Translations under genes and position numbers: made by a program | The notes under the pieces: model-generated | Database searches by the model: none | What the model saw: the letters and a program-made list of their open reading frames with translations, nothing else | What the model was told of the DNA's origin: nothing | Part shown: piece by piece, positions 19,333 through 29,489 of the stretch | Numbering within the stretch: the stretch's first letter is position 1 | Layout: each line of letters starts with the position of its first letter | Assembly (NCBI RefSeq): GCF_000151315.2 | Contig: NW_011887295.1 | Location: 248,001-312,000, forward strand | Reading direction: 5' to 3' | Length of the DNA: 64,000 bases | From: Capsaspora owczarzaki ATCC 30864 | Taxonomy: Eukaryota; Opisthokonta; Filasterea

Positions 19333-21188
19333 TCAATTGAGATTGCCACTTGCTGTGCTCGTCGGCCGCGTCAATCCTCGGAAGCCAACAAACTGCACGT
19401 CAATGTTATCGGCGCTTGAGTGCGACCGCAGAAACAAAATATAAACATATCGTACGGTGCGAGCAACAGGGAGCGTAACGGTCGCAACGTTTGTCTTTTC
19501 GTCCACTTTGAAAAACGCATCCGGGCGCTCGTGCGGCGCCGACAAAGAACTCAGCCGACGCCGCAAAAAGTCAGACTCGCTTATATCCCGGTAAGAAGCA
19601 ACGACACAAGGGCGTGGTGGTGCGTCGTAAGACAGGAAAATAACCCCTTCGCGAACTGGCGACGTGTAGCCCGAGTCTGGCGCCTTGATGATGATTTCTG
19701 ACAGGAAGCAGGACGGACGAAGGAATCGTTTCAACAGCTTGTTTTCTCGGGGTGGGGGCTTCGTAGGCCCAAGCGCTGGCCGCACAAGCGAGAAATTTTG
19801 CCACAGAGTGGAGAGATTTGGCATCGCCGCGTCTCGCCGCAAAATTCGTCGATGCGCCATGATCTCGTCAAAAATGGGCGAGGCACACGGATAGGGCGAT
19901 GTCATTGCCTCGAATTCTGTGGAAGCCAAATCAAGGTCCTCTGGTGTAAGGCCAGCCGGAGGCGTATCGCAATCTGCACGAGGCGGATCGCAATCTGCAC
20001 GAGGCGGATCGCAATCTGCATGGCACTCTGGCACGTATGGTTCACGTGACCTGACCGCGGTTGTTGATTCCCAATTGTAGGTCCCAACACCACTGTAATC
20101 TGGTGCATATCGAGGCTGCGACTGGAGGGTTGAGGTGGGATTTACAACTGCGTCTGCTGCACTGCTCGTCCCAAAATCATAGAACTCTCGCGTAAATCGT
20201 CGACGCAGAGGCATGGAGGATGGGGTGAGATCTGCAACGGATGGGGTGAGATCTGCAACGGATGAGGTGAGATCTGCAACGGATGAGGTGAGATCTGCAA
20301 CGGGCAGGTGGCGATTGGTAGAAAAACGCAATCGGCGGGGGCGTGCAGCATGGACGCGGTTCATCTCCCTGTAGTGTGCTTGCGATGAGGCTGCTGAGAG
20401 TGGCTGCGTTGCGTTGGAGTTTGCAGCTGAAACAAACGCAACGGAAGCTCCAAGTTCATACAGTACGCCGACGTTGTCTCTGTGTCACAAACCAAAACAA
20501 GCCATCACCATCCGTTCCCGAGATGGATCGGTGCGAGTGAGTATAAAACACAGTAATCAGCACATTCAACACCATCATCCCTCGACGGGTTGAATCAGCA
20601 CAACGCAGCTAGATGGACAAAGACAACGTCATCCAGCATTGCCGATATTCCCCTCATCCTCGCCCATCCAACCCAAACCCCCCCACTCGGCTCTGCCTGC
20701 CTGTCTCGCGCGATCTGCTGGAGTGAAGCATGCGGGAAAACGGAGCATCGTACGTTGGGGGGGGGGAGTCCAGAATGGCGAAAGTGTCGCATGCTGTGCG
20801 ACCTTCCAAGCGTGAGTGAGATTGGCTGTTTCGTGTTTTGTTTCGCTGTGTGGCGGGAAGACGCTCGCGCCTGGTTGCGCCTGGTTGCGCCTGCTGGCGT
20901 TGCCCCAGTCGTGCAAAACTCACCGTGAAGCAGAGCTGAAGCATGACGTGTCAGCTTGAAGCGTGTTGGCAGGTCCATGTCTGTGACACGGCGCAGATCA
21001 AGCAATTGTGCCAAACAGCATGAATGAGCAAAGGCTGTGCTCAGGAATAATCAAACAACGATGATGCCGTACTCGGATGAAAACTGGCCACCGTTGAAGC
21101 TCGAGACCTTGAAGGGAATCATGTCAGAGCCCGTGTAGCATGACTCGAGCGGTCGGACTGCTGGTACACGGCGACCAAACAACGACAT
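19333..21188 (-). CDS. uncharacterised protein with two 21-bp coding minisatellites
   Basis: Exon 3 is complement(19333..20425) and exon 2 complement(20924..21034); the junction (G|CT, Ala) is well supported (donor GTGAGT, acceptor TTTCAG). The first exon, from ATG 21188 (MSLFGRRVPAVRPLESCYTG), is likely but its donor could not be fixed. The middle contains VADLT(S/P)S repeated four times and an RADCD-P-P-type repeat three times. The C-terminal 110 residues look folded: AFFKVDEKTNVATVTL, VRYVYILFLRSHSS and NIDVQFVGFRG, somewhat like a galactose-binding/DOC-type beta sandwich (weak resemblance only). I do not recognise the family. It lies head-to-tail with the epoxide hydrolase. Confidence 0.6.
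19959..20021 (-). repeat. coding minisatellite, 3 x 21 bp
   Basis: Three copies of GAGGCG(G/T)ATCGCAATCTGCA(C/T), in frame in the same exon (A-D-C-D and prolines). Confidence 0.9.
20218..20301 (-). repeat. coding minisatellite, 4 x 21 bp
   Basis: Four copies of GGATG(G/A)GGTGAGATCTGCAAC; on the minus strand they encode VADLTPS/VADLTSS. First two and last two copies differ by one shared base. Confidence 0.92.
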
Positions 21189-21595
21189 GTTCCCAAGAGC
21201 CAACACAAAAAAAAGACTGAGACTTTTGTTTCGTTTCTCAATTATGGCGAACAATCTTAAATCTACAAAACAAAATAGTAATCTCAATGATGATAAAAGA
21301 ACAAAATCAAATAGCCGATCAAGCGAGAGATCTTGGAGTAAGCCTCAGCGCACAAAAGCTCAATGCCAAAGCAACGTGTATTGGTTTCTTTAACAAAACG
21401 AAAGCAACAACAACAACAACAACAACAAAGTAGCAGACAGTACTGTATAGCAATGAGAAATACTCGGCAAAAAAAACGAGAGAGAAAACAAAATACAAAC
21501 CATAAGAACAACGACATGCTACTTCAAAAAAAAAAAAAATGTACAAAACAAAAAAAAAAAAATACAAAAGCGGTAAAACGTTAAGCTTATTCTCT
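21189..21595. other. intergenic, A-rich
   Basis: Contains a (CAA)n run (21406-21428) and A tracts; the 3' flank of the receptor gene. Confidence 0.6.
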
Positions 21596-24500
21596 TCACA
21601 TCATGTCGTCCTCGGTGAGTTCGACAGTCGTCGCCAACGTGGGCGTGGGTGGAGTAATCTGGTGCATGTCAATCTCGACGGACGGCTGAGACGACGTGGA
21701 CGGGGAGATGCCCATGATGCTGCCGCCCAAACTGCCGCCATAACCCGTGTCAACGCTCATGCCTCGCGGACGCTGCTCGCCCGCAAACTTGGCCTTGCCA
21801 GACTTTTCCTTGGAGGCGCTGGGCGCAAGGTGGCGGTTGCCGCTACCGACCGCAACGTTGCGGAGTTGCTCCACTTCGGCCATCAACCGCTTCGTCTCTT
21901 TGACAGCCGCGACAAGACGCTCCTTCACCTCAGCGCCAGACATGGAGTCAAGACCAGAGATTTCACCAGAGCTTGAGCTGTGATGCCCATTCGTGCCAGA
22001 GTGTTTGCCAGAGGGTCCCGAGCCCGCTTGGTGAGTGCTAGTGTTGACCTTGTCGCCCTCGCCGCGAAGAACGGCAACAGCCTTGGGGAGCAAGACAATC
22101 ATGACCGCAAAGCCTTGCGTGAGCAAGAGCTCGAGCGAGCTCAGCGCGAAAACAGCGTTCGCGTCATCGTTGGCAACAGTGTTGACGACAATCTCGAGAA
22201 TGAGCAAAATCAACGTCCAGTTGTAGATGGCAAGCGACTGCTGGCGCAGCTCGTTGAAGGCCGACGGCGCCTTGCGCGTAATAAAGCACAGCCACGCCGA
22301 CATGGCCAGCAACATCAACTCGGCGATAAGCAGGCCAAAGAAGAACCAGTCGCGGTCACAAGTGTGGAACTGCTCGTGCGAGGGGGTCTCTTTCAGCTCA
22401 ACTTGCGGGGGATGGGCCAGCGACCAGATCAGGAGATAAACGGCAAAGAGCAGGCACAGCTGGAACAGCTTGAGCAGCAAGCGGTCGTCGCGAAGCGCTC
22501 GTGCCGCGCGAGAGGACTTGGCCCGGAACACTTGAGCAATGCGGTAGGTTTTCAGGAAGAGCGCGCCAAAGGCGATTGCAAAACCCATGTGACGAATCCA
22601 CATGGCGGCCATGCAATAGTCATTCGTCGGATTGTCCACAGCCAACAGGAAGATGCTACTGAGCGACGTTGCGGTGCCAAACACCATCAGCAGCAAGAAG
22701 GTCGGGCTTGCAGAGCGCATCACCTTCTTGTCCCGGAAGACCACAATCATGACAACCAGGACTCCGCACAGGAACAAGAGGACGCCGGTAAAGGTCAGAA
22801 TGACGGCAATCACGGCATCCGTGAGAGAGTCAATGTGCACGCAAACCAGACCGCTCGAGACGCTCGAGGCGCGGCTCAGCTCCGTATTGATCTTGCCATT
22901 CATGCAGGTGTTGGTGCACGCCAAGCTGCTCGAGTCGTAAAAGTGGAGGCAGGTCACGCACTGGCTGGCAGCAGGGCCACTGCAGCCGTCAGAGCTGCAT
23001 TCGTTGTGGCACGCAGAGCACAGCTGGCCCATGACAGTGCTCGAGGAAAAGTGTCCAATGGGGCAGGCGGCAACGCAAGTGTTGTTGAAAATGGCATTGT
23101 TGCAAATGGTGCACTGATCGGCGCCCGGGCCGGAGCAGCCGTCGCTCGAAGGCATGCCGGGCTGCACTGGCTTGCATTGCGCGTGGCAAGGGTAGTCGCG
23201 CGGAATGGTCGGAGTGTTGTCGAAAAAGGCTAGCGTGCTGGCTGGTACAATGCCTCGAGTTTCATTGTACCACTCAAACTCACTGCCAGCAGTTTGCTGC
23301 AGCGCGTGCTCGTAGTAGTGCAAGCCGCGCAGCACCCAACCGAAGCCTGCCGTACTAAAATCGATCAAAGTTCCATCTACGTCGTAATCGAGACTCGGGG
23401 CAAGGGTCTCGTTGTCGGGTGCGGCCCAATTCAAAATCTCAAAATTGGAAATGCGATCAACGCCAGAGAATGTCACGAGACCCGTCAGGCCAACGAAGGT
23501 CTCTGCGCGCATAATCTCCATGAGAACAGGGCCGTCCGCCAGGGTGAAGTTGTGGTTGTCGATGCCGTTCATGTGCAGGGTGGTTGTAAAGTTCTCGAGA
23601 CCACGAACAATGGTGTCCATTGCGTCGTACGCATGAAGCGAATACTCGAGCAGCGGCTGACCAAAGGTGGCCATGAACATCTGGTTGGCAGCGACGTAGG
23701 CAGGCGACGCAACAATTTGACCGCGAACGCCAATCAAGCCGCGCATGTTGTTCATGAGGGAAAGACGCTCTTCTGCCGAGGGAACCCGCTTCAAGAAGCG
23801 ACAAGACGCAGCAAAGCCCGCGCAGGTCAAGCTGGAGCCAGGAATGACGTTGCCGGCGTTGTACATTTCCGTCAGTCCGGAAAAGTCACAAAACGCGTCG
23901 ACTGCAAGAGAATCAAGACCGTCGCACAATGGGCTGTCGGGAATGATGTGCAGGGGCAGGTCCGGAACAATCCAAACATAGTCTGGGCCAAGCAGGCCAA
24001 GCGAATTTGCCGAGGCCAGCACATTGATGGCGTCGTCTTCTGTCGTCAGCAGAAGAATGACGCGCGCGGAACTGTCCTTGAGTTGTTGCATCTCAAAGTC
24101 TGGCCGCTTGAAATCGTTGGAAATGATTGGCTGCTCCATCACAATCTCGATGGGATGGCCAGTCAGTGCGGAATCTCGGAAGACGACAGAGATCGAGTCG
24201 GCAGAGCTCATCACGCCATTGCTCGACACAATCGCGACGCGATTCCAGCCCATGTCGAGGACAAACTCGGCAATGTACTGCGCCTGCTGCAGGTCGTTGG
24301 ACACTGTACGCAAGAACGTCGGGAAGATTTGCGGGACACTCAAGAGGCTGGTGGTCACGGAATAGGCAAGCAGCGGAATGCCGTACTGGTTGAGCACGAG
24401 TGCTGCCGCTCCCACAGAGATCATATCACCGGCGCCAATGACAGCAACTACGTGAGCGTTTGCTGCTAGATCCTGAGCATGGTACAGGGCCATGTTGGGG

Positions 24501-24919
24501 TTGCCTCCAAAGTCGCGGTACTCGAGCGCGACAGTGTAGTTGGCCATCGGAGTTCGAAGATAACCGAGGTTGTAGAATTGCAGGAATGTGTTGAAGACAG
24601 TCTCGTACATGATCGACGTAGACTGGCCGGGACCGGTGCGGTCTGTCAGGACGCCAACTTTCAAAACCGTGGTTGCGTCGGCGGTGTAAAGCGAGCCGCA
24701 ACCCAGCATGATGGCCGCTACCAAGAGCAGTAGTGCCAGCGGACTTGGGAGTGTTTGCTTGATTGATTGCTGCGGGTGACAGAATTTCAAGCCAAAGAAT
24801 CTGAGTGATTTTGATGTGGCGACCGCTTGTGGTTTGTGTTTATGTGTTTTTCTTCGATTTTTTTGTTTTGATGGATGAATATTTTGAGTCCGCCCCTTCC
24901 CCCGTTTCGATCGGCTCAT
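21596..24919 (-). CDS. class C (family 3) seven-transmembrane receptor with Cys-rich region
   Basis: 1,107 residues from ATG 24919; the frame is open further up to 25129, but TTTTTTCCGCAG just upstream looks like a 3' splice site, so the start is uncertain. A hydrophobic segment PSPLALLLLVAAIMLGC is the probable signal peptide. Next comes a periplasmic-binding/ANF-receptor-type ligand domain (VLKVGVLTDRTGPGQ, VVAVIGAGDMISVGAAALVL, WNRVAIVSSNGVM), then a Cys-rich stretch of two furin-like repeats (CHAQCKP, DGCSGPGADQCTIC; CHNECSS, DGCSGPAASQCVTC), then seven hydrophobic helices (from AVIAVILTFTGVLLFLCGV to AVMIVLLPKAVAVL), then a Ser/Gly-rich cytoplasmic tail. This is the layout of GABA-B/glutamate-type receptors. 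Ligand unknown. It is intronless in this stretch. Confidence 0.88.
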   Translation of the reverse strand: MSRSKRGKGRTQNIHPSKQKNRRKTHKHKPQAVATSKSLRFFGLKFCHPQQSIKQTLPSPLALLLLVAAIMLGCGSLYTADATTVLKVGVLTDRTGPGQSTSIMYETVFNTFLQFYNLGYLRTPMANYTVALEYRDFGGNPNMALYHAQDLAANAHVVAVIGAGDMISVGAAALVLNQYGIPLLAYSVTTSLLSVPQIFPTFLRTVSNDLQQAQYIAEFVLDMGWNRVAIVSSNGVMSSADSISVVFRDSALTGHPIEIVMEQPIISNDFKRPDFEMQQLKDSSARVILLLTTEDDAINVLASANSLGLLGPDYVWIVPDLPLHIIPDSPLCDGLDSLAVDAFCDFSGLTEMYNAGNVIPGSSLTCAGFAASCRFLKRVPSAEERLSLMNNMRGLIGVRGQIVASPAYVAANQMFMATFGQPLLEYSLHAYDAMDTIVRGLENFTTTLHMNGIDNHNFTLADGPVLMEIMRAETFVGLTGLVTFSGVDRISNFEILNWAAPDNETLAPSLDYDVDGTLIDFSTAGFGWVLRGLHYYEHALQQTAGSEFEWYNETRGIVPASTLAFFDNTPTIPRDYPCHAQCKPVQPGMPSSDGCSGPGADQCTICNNAIFNNTCVAACPIGHFSSSTVMGQLCSACHNECSSDGCSGPAASQCVTCLHFYDSSSLACTNTCMNGKINTELSRASSVSSGLVCVHIDSLTDAVIAVILTFTGVLLFLCGVLVVMIVVFRDKKVMRSASPTFLLLMVFGTATSLSSIFLLAVDNPTNDYCMAAMWIRHMGFAIAFGALFLKTYRIAQVFRAKSSRAARALRDDRLLLKLFQLCLLFAVYLLIWSLAHPPQVELKETPSHEQFHTCDRDWFFFGLLIAELMLLAMSAWLCFITRKAPSAFNELRQQSLAIYNWTLILLILEIVVNTVANDDANAVFALSSLELLLTQGFAVMIVLLPKAVAVLRGEGDKVNTSTHQAGSGPSGKHSGTNGHHSSSSGEISGLDSMSGAEVKERLVAAVKETKRLMAEVEQLRNVAVGSGNRHLAPSASKEKSGKAKFAGEQRPRGMSVDTGYGGSLGGSIMGISPSTSSQPSVEIDMHQITPPTPTLATTVELTEDDMM

Positions 24920-26840
24920 TTGCAATCTCGACACGCGACAGGTGTCTGCGGAAAAAAAAAAGCAATCAAGAAACAGGACGCAAAAAGAAATACCAAAAAG
25001 AAAAAAAAAACAAACAAAAACAAGAAGGGGAACAAAGTCTGGACTTTGTTGCTTGCTGTGTTTCTTCCCCTTGACTAGACTACTGCATCTCTTCTTGATT
25101 TTCAACCCTCCATTACATGTCGACAGCAATGTTGTGTTGCGAGCGCAGAGAGAGAGAGAGAGCAGCCATCAGACCCGCCCAACACCCGCCGAATTTTTGC
25201 ATTGTTTATGAATTTGGTTTGACCAACACCTCCTGCACGCGCGCGAGCAAAGTATGACGCATCCACAAAAAAATCAATGGTTTCCCCGGTCAAACCACTT
25301 CTTCTTCTGCAGTGGTCCTCTGCTTCTCATTTCAACAAGACAAGCAACGAACTGGAGCAAGCCTTCAACGTTGTTGCCAGGCAGCACCGTGTTGATTCTG
25401 GAGCGCTATGTGTTCGCGTCGACAACATCAACAAAACGGCTTTTTTTTTTTTTTTTTTTTTTTGTTTTTTGGGTTGGTTTTCTCGTTTCATATTTTCCCC
25501 AACACGAGCTCTTCCAACACGATCTCAACCTGCGAGAATGCTACAAGTGGAAAGTTCGCGGCAGCGCATCCTACGAACTCGATCTCCGTTCGCATGCGCC
25601 GCACTGTCACGAAAATGAGTCACCAGCACGCTTTCGCGAAAAAACAAAACAAAAAAACAAAAAAAAAAAAAAACAAAAAAAAAAAAAAAAAAAAAAGGGG
25701 CGGGATGCGAATTTTGAGTTTGTGTCTGTGTTGGCTGTTGCAGCCCACTGCTGTTGCGGTTGTCCCGCGACAGTTCGCGGAAACAATGTGCAAGTGTAGA
25801 CACCCAGCATCCTGGGTGCGAGGGGCGAAGCCAGCAGGTTGTGGGGAAAGAGTGAAGCGTGTTAAAGTGTGGGGCGGTGGGTTTGTTTAGCTTTCGCATG
25901 CACCGTACCATCTTCATTGAAAGACGCGACTTGGGTGCTTGTTTCGGGGTTGTGCAGCCAACGACAATGTGAAGAGATGAAAAGCAACAAAGATGAAGTA
26001 CAAATCGAGAGGGGACAAGGGTCCAAAGACGGCAGATAGATATTGAAGACTGGCATGAAATCCAAAAAAACAACAAAAACAAAAACCAAACACAAAAACC
26101 AAAATCCAACCAAAAAAACAAAAAACAAAATAAAAAAAAAAATTCAATAATCAAACAAAGCGAATCACACTTTCCAACCGCCCGATTCACCAACGCACGG
26201 AGAAAAAACAAACAAAAAAACAGAGGGCGCGCCAATGGCGAATTCCACTCGAGGATCGACCCCCAGTAGCAACCAAGCCAGCGAAAATGGGGCTCGAACT
26301 TTTTGATCTCGAATCCCACACAATCATTCGATTCGCTTTGACTGTTTTAAGGTGCCAACGCGCCTCCTCACCTCGAGCTCAAGCCGAGCATCAAGCATCG
26401 AAAAATACCGATTGCTCGATCACACTTGTTGTCTTGGGGCTGCCGTCCCGATTTGTTCAGCGAACAAGATGTGCTGCGAACGGATGCACAGCCTGAGTTG
26501 CGTGCCATCACTTGCCAATCCCCGACCCCTGGCTGCCTCTATTGCCTAGAAAGGTCGCAAATAGGACAGACAATTCGACGACAACAACAAAACGCGAATT
26601 TTGCGCCTGCACACTCTAAGTTTAGGTTGGGTTCTGCGCCTTTGGCGACACTTTACGCAAATTACCAAAATGAACAACAAACACCAGCACACACACAAAA
26701 CGAACGAAACCGCATCTTGTCCGAATTCCTTCCACTGCTGGCACAGAAGAACTGCAGAGCTCTCAAGCAATGGTAGCAATAACACGAGCAACAGGGAGCC
26801 TGTGACGAAGCGCCGGTCGACAAACGTGGGGCAGCTACAA
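24920..26840. other. gene-poor region, 1.9 kb
   Basis: No gene recognised. It has T tracts (25441-25463), A tracts (25655-25696), a (AG)n run at 25147-25161 and A/C-rich low complexity at 26060-26150. Long open frames here translate only homopolymers. A probable 5'-UTR intron of the receptor occupies part of the first 200 bases. Confidence 0.5.
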
Positions 26841-27086
26841 CAAAAACGAGTGCTTGGCGTACGACGTAGACTCTGTTCAGCGACCCAAATGGTATTTTCA
26901 CGCGCGAGCCCCGGTCTCTACCACGAGCAGCCGGTAACTGCCGGATATGGAGAAGAAGCGCATTCCGTTTTGTGAGATGTGTCGCATGAGGCTTGACAAC
27001 CACAGCAACAACAACAAAAATGCAATTAGATCCAGGTCTAATCTCCGAAAGTGTCTGCGCGGCGATGCGAGTGTCGCCCGACAGCG
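26841..27086 (+). repeat. 246-bp direct repeat, copy A
   Basis: By eye identical over the whole length to 28337-28582 and in the same orientation. After it, copy A and copy B go on sharing shorter identical blocks in the same order. Confidence 0.92.
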
Positions 27087-27262
27087 ACCTGTGTTGCTTT
27101 CCGTCTCGCCCGCGGAATGTTCATTCATTGTACAAAGTGATCTTGGGCACAGGTACCGAGTAAACGCTGCAAATGAGAGTTAAGATTCGAAGCGAGAACA
27201 GACCATCAAGCGCTGTACTTTCCGTTTTGTGTCTGCGAATCAAACCCAATTTTCACAAAGCA

Positions 27263-28321
27263 TTACAAGTACACTCGAGTTCCATGGTCGCAGCGCCTTC
27301 GCTCCACTTCATTGAGGGTGCGCCAATCCCATATCCGCACTTTGAGTCGCAATCCGCGCGCATCGATGAATGAGATCGCGCAGACCTCTGGCGTGAGCAC
27401 TTCTTCGTAGACCGCTTGGAAGCGTTCCCNNNNNNNNNNNNNNNNNNNNNNNNNNNNNNNNNNNNNNNNNNNNNNNNNNNNNNNNNNNNNNNNNNNNNNN
27501 NNNNNNNNNNNNNNNNNNNNNNNNNNNNNNNNNNNNNNNNNNNNNNNNNNNNNNNNNNNNNNNNNNNNNNNNNNNTCTTTTCTTTTGTGACAAGGGGCAT
27601 TGTCATGCATGAAAATCATCTCGTTTTTGTTGTTCCACACGCGAATGCTTGCTAGCAACTCGCTCTCCAAAACTGAGAGGTAGGTGTCGCCGTTCATGAC
27701 GTCGCCGACCTCGCAGAAAAGCGAAATTCCGAAACGAGAGATGGCGCCCCAAACATTGATATGGCCACCGCCGAACTTGACCGTGCCCTGCACGCATCGA
27801 TCGGTCAACGTTTCGCCAACCAGACGCCATACACGACCACCGTTGTTGTTCCTGTAGAGATAGAGAGCAGTCTCGTCGGAGAAGACGACCCTCAGCCAGT
27901 CATCGACGGTCCAATGCTGATGAGCGAGTGCAAAGGCCAAGCGTCGCTCTTTGTGTGTCTCTTTCAAGAGGGCTTTTTTGACCTTCGCTCCGTTGACAAG
28001 TCCTGCACCATGCAGCACCCTTCTTATCGTGCATGGAGAGACACGAACTTTGGACAATGTGCGCATAGTGGCGGCCACTTCGGGTGCGGTGTCGGACTCA
28101 TCGAGGAGGATCTGTGCTACAATGTTGTTGCGGTGAAATGACTTGAGCTTGCTGGGGCGACCGGGGCGGGGGCTGTCGCTCGTCGTCGCCCTTCCCGAGA
28201 AACGTTGGGTGATGCTGATCACTGTAGAACGTGGGAGGTGAAGCTGGGTGGCGATCTTGTTGTAGGAGAGGCCAGCATTTCGCAACGCGAGCACTTGACC
28301 GCGGACGACCTCCCTGGGCAT
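27263..28321 (-). mobile_element. Tc1/mariner-type (DDE) transposase gene, interrupted by an assembly gap
   Basis: Minus-strand reading from ATG 28321 (MPREVVRGQVLALRNAG): an N-terminal helix-turn-helix (SYNKIATQLHLPRSTVISI), a second helix-turn-helix (GRPSKL linker, then DTAPEVAATMRTL...VSPCTIRRVLHGAGL), then the DDE domain with the first Asp in VVFSDETALYL and the second in FMHDNAPCHK. The third catalytic residue, expected about 34 residues later, falls in the N run (27429-27575). The frame is continuous on both sides, which suggests the gap size is about right. The C-terminus ends IWDWRTLNEVERR...GTRVYL. Terminal inverted repeats were not found; direct repeats flank it instead. Whether the copy is active cannot be told. 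Confidence 0.88.
27429..27575. other. assembly gap (147 N)
   Basis: Run of N inside the transposase gene, covering the region of its third catalytic residue. Confidence 0.98.
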
Positions 28322-28336
28322 CTTGTCCAGCACGGG

Positions 28337-28582
28337 CAAAAACGAGTGCTTGGCGTACGACGTAGACTCTGTTCAGCGACCCAAATGGTATTTTCACGCG
28401 CGAGCCCCGGTCTCTACCACGAGCAGCCGGTAACTGCCGGATATGGAGAAGAAGCGCATTCCGTTTTGTGAGATGTGTCGCATGAGGCTTGACAACCACA
28501 GCAACAACAACAAAAATGCAATTAGATCCAGGTCTAATCTCCGAAAGTGTCTGCGCGGCGATGCGAGTGTCGCCCGACAGCG
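28337..28582 (+). repeat. 246-bp direct repeat, copy B
   Basis: Identical to 26841-27086. It begins 16 bases past the likely start codon of the transposase. Confidence 0.92.
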
Positions 28583-28848
28583 CTGCTGATATCACGTCAA
28601 ATATTTTGGACCATGTCGACATTGTACAAAGTGATCTTGGGCACAGGTACCGAGTAAACGCGGCAAATGAGGGGGGGGGGGTGAAGGTGGACCATCAAGC
28701 GCTGTACTTTCCGTTTTGTGTCTGCGAATCAAACGCGTCGTTGCCACATGCGTCTGCAAGTACACTCGAGTTCCATGGTTCCATAAAATGAAGCAGAAAA
28801 GGTTTGAGGGTGCGCCAATCCCATATCCGCACTTTGAGTCGCAATCCA
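28583..28848 (-). mobile_element. fragment of a second Tc1-type copy (3' end)
   Basis: Shares with 27087-27352 several perfect blocks in the same order, for example TGATCTTGGGCACAGGTACC, CAAGCGCTGTACTTTCCG, GTACACTCGAGTTCCATGG and CAATCCCATATCCGCACTTT, separated by 20-40-bp blocks that do not match. The last block encodes part of the transposase C-terminus (RLKVRIWDWRTL). So this is the tail of a related element lying next to the main copy. Confidence 0.7.
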
Positions 28849-29489
28849 AATTCCCAACAACAATTCAATGAGATATTTCAACGCAAGAAAGAGAGTCGCT
28901 CCCCTCACGTCACTCCCAGAAACGATTCAGCTGGTCACAGAGATTGCATATCGCATTGAAGAGTCGACACCCTTGTGTGCTTGTGAAAGAGGTTTGCGAC
29001 GACCGAACTTTCGGCTGTTTCGCTAACAAATGCGCGGGCTCACAGCCCACATGGTTGTTTGGCCCACAAAACGCACTGCGTAGACCCATGAGGTGGTGCG
29101 CCAGTGTGTTTTTGTGCTTGACTGCACAAGAGATGGGGCCATCCATGAGCTCCTGAACTGCACGGACATTTTTTTTTTTTTTTGGTTGTTGTTTCTGGTT
29201 TTGGATCACGAGTGGCGCGACGGGACCAAAGAACAACAAAACAAAGCATTTGCAACAGCAAGCCGCACTAGGAGAGGTCTGATGTACAAATCAAAGCAAC
29301 GAGCAGTTTGCAGCAAGATGGGAAGTTGAGAGAAGCATCAGCAAGATTGGCAGACGGATCGAGTCCGACTTCAACACCAAAACAAGCAGACAATCCAAAA
29401 GCACAACAGTCCACGTTTTTTTTTTTTTTTTTTTTTTCTTTCCTTCTTCTTCTTCCAATTCCTTTTGATCGATTTCTTTGATCGACGAA
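28849..29489. other. intergenic, 5' flank of the nucleoside transporter
   Basis: No gene seen. T tracts at 29167-29183 and 29417-29437; the second lies about 50 bases before the start codon. Confidence 0.55.

Noticed and set aside
20218-20301. Regular 21-bp repeats as a CRISPR-like array
   Set aside because: No spacers: units abut directly, are in frame in an exon, and the genome is eukaryotic.
21980-23233. 417-codon plus-strand open frame
   Set aside because: Antisense to the class C receptor; its composition (Gln/Arg/Gly rich) is that of an antisense shadow and it has no domain-like pattern.
23294-24469. 391-codon plus-strand open frame
   Set aside because: Antisense to the ligand domain of the same receptor.
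25525-26319. 264-codon minus-strand frame rich in Phe
   Set aside because: Translates A tracts as Phe runs; no conserved motif.
26225-26345. Possible tRNA (GTTCGAGCCC-like box on the minus strand)
   Set aside because: No acceptor or anticodon stem could be paired around it.
26841-28582. 246-bp direct repeats as LTRs of a retroelement
   Set aside because: The interior encodes a Tc1-type transposase, not gag/pol; the repeats lack TG...CA ends and continue as patchy similarity.
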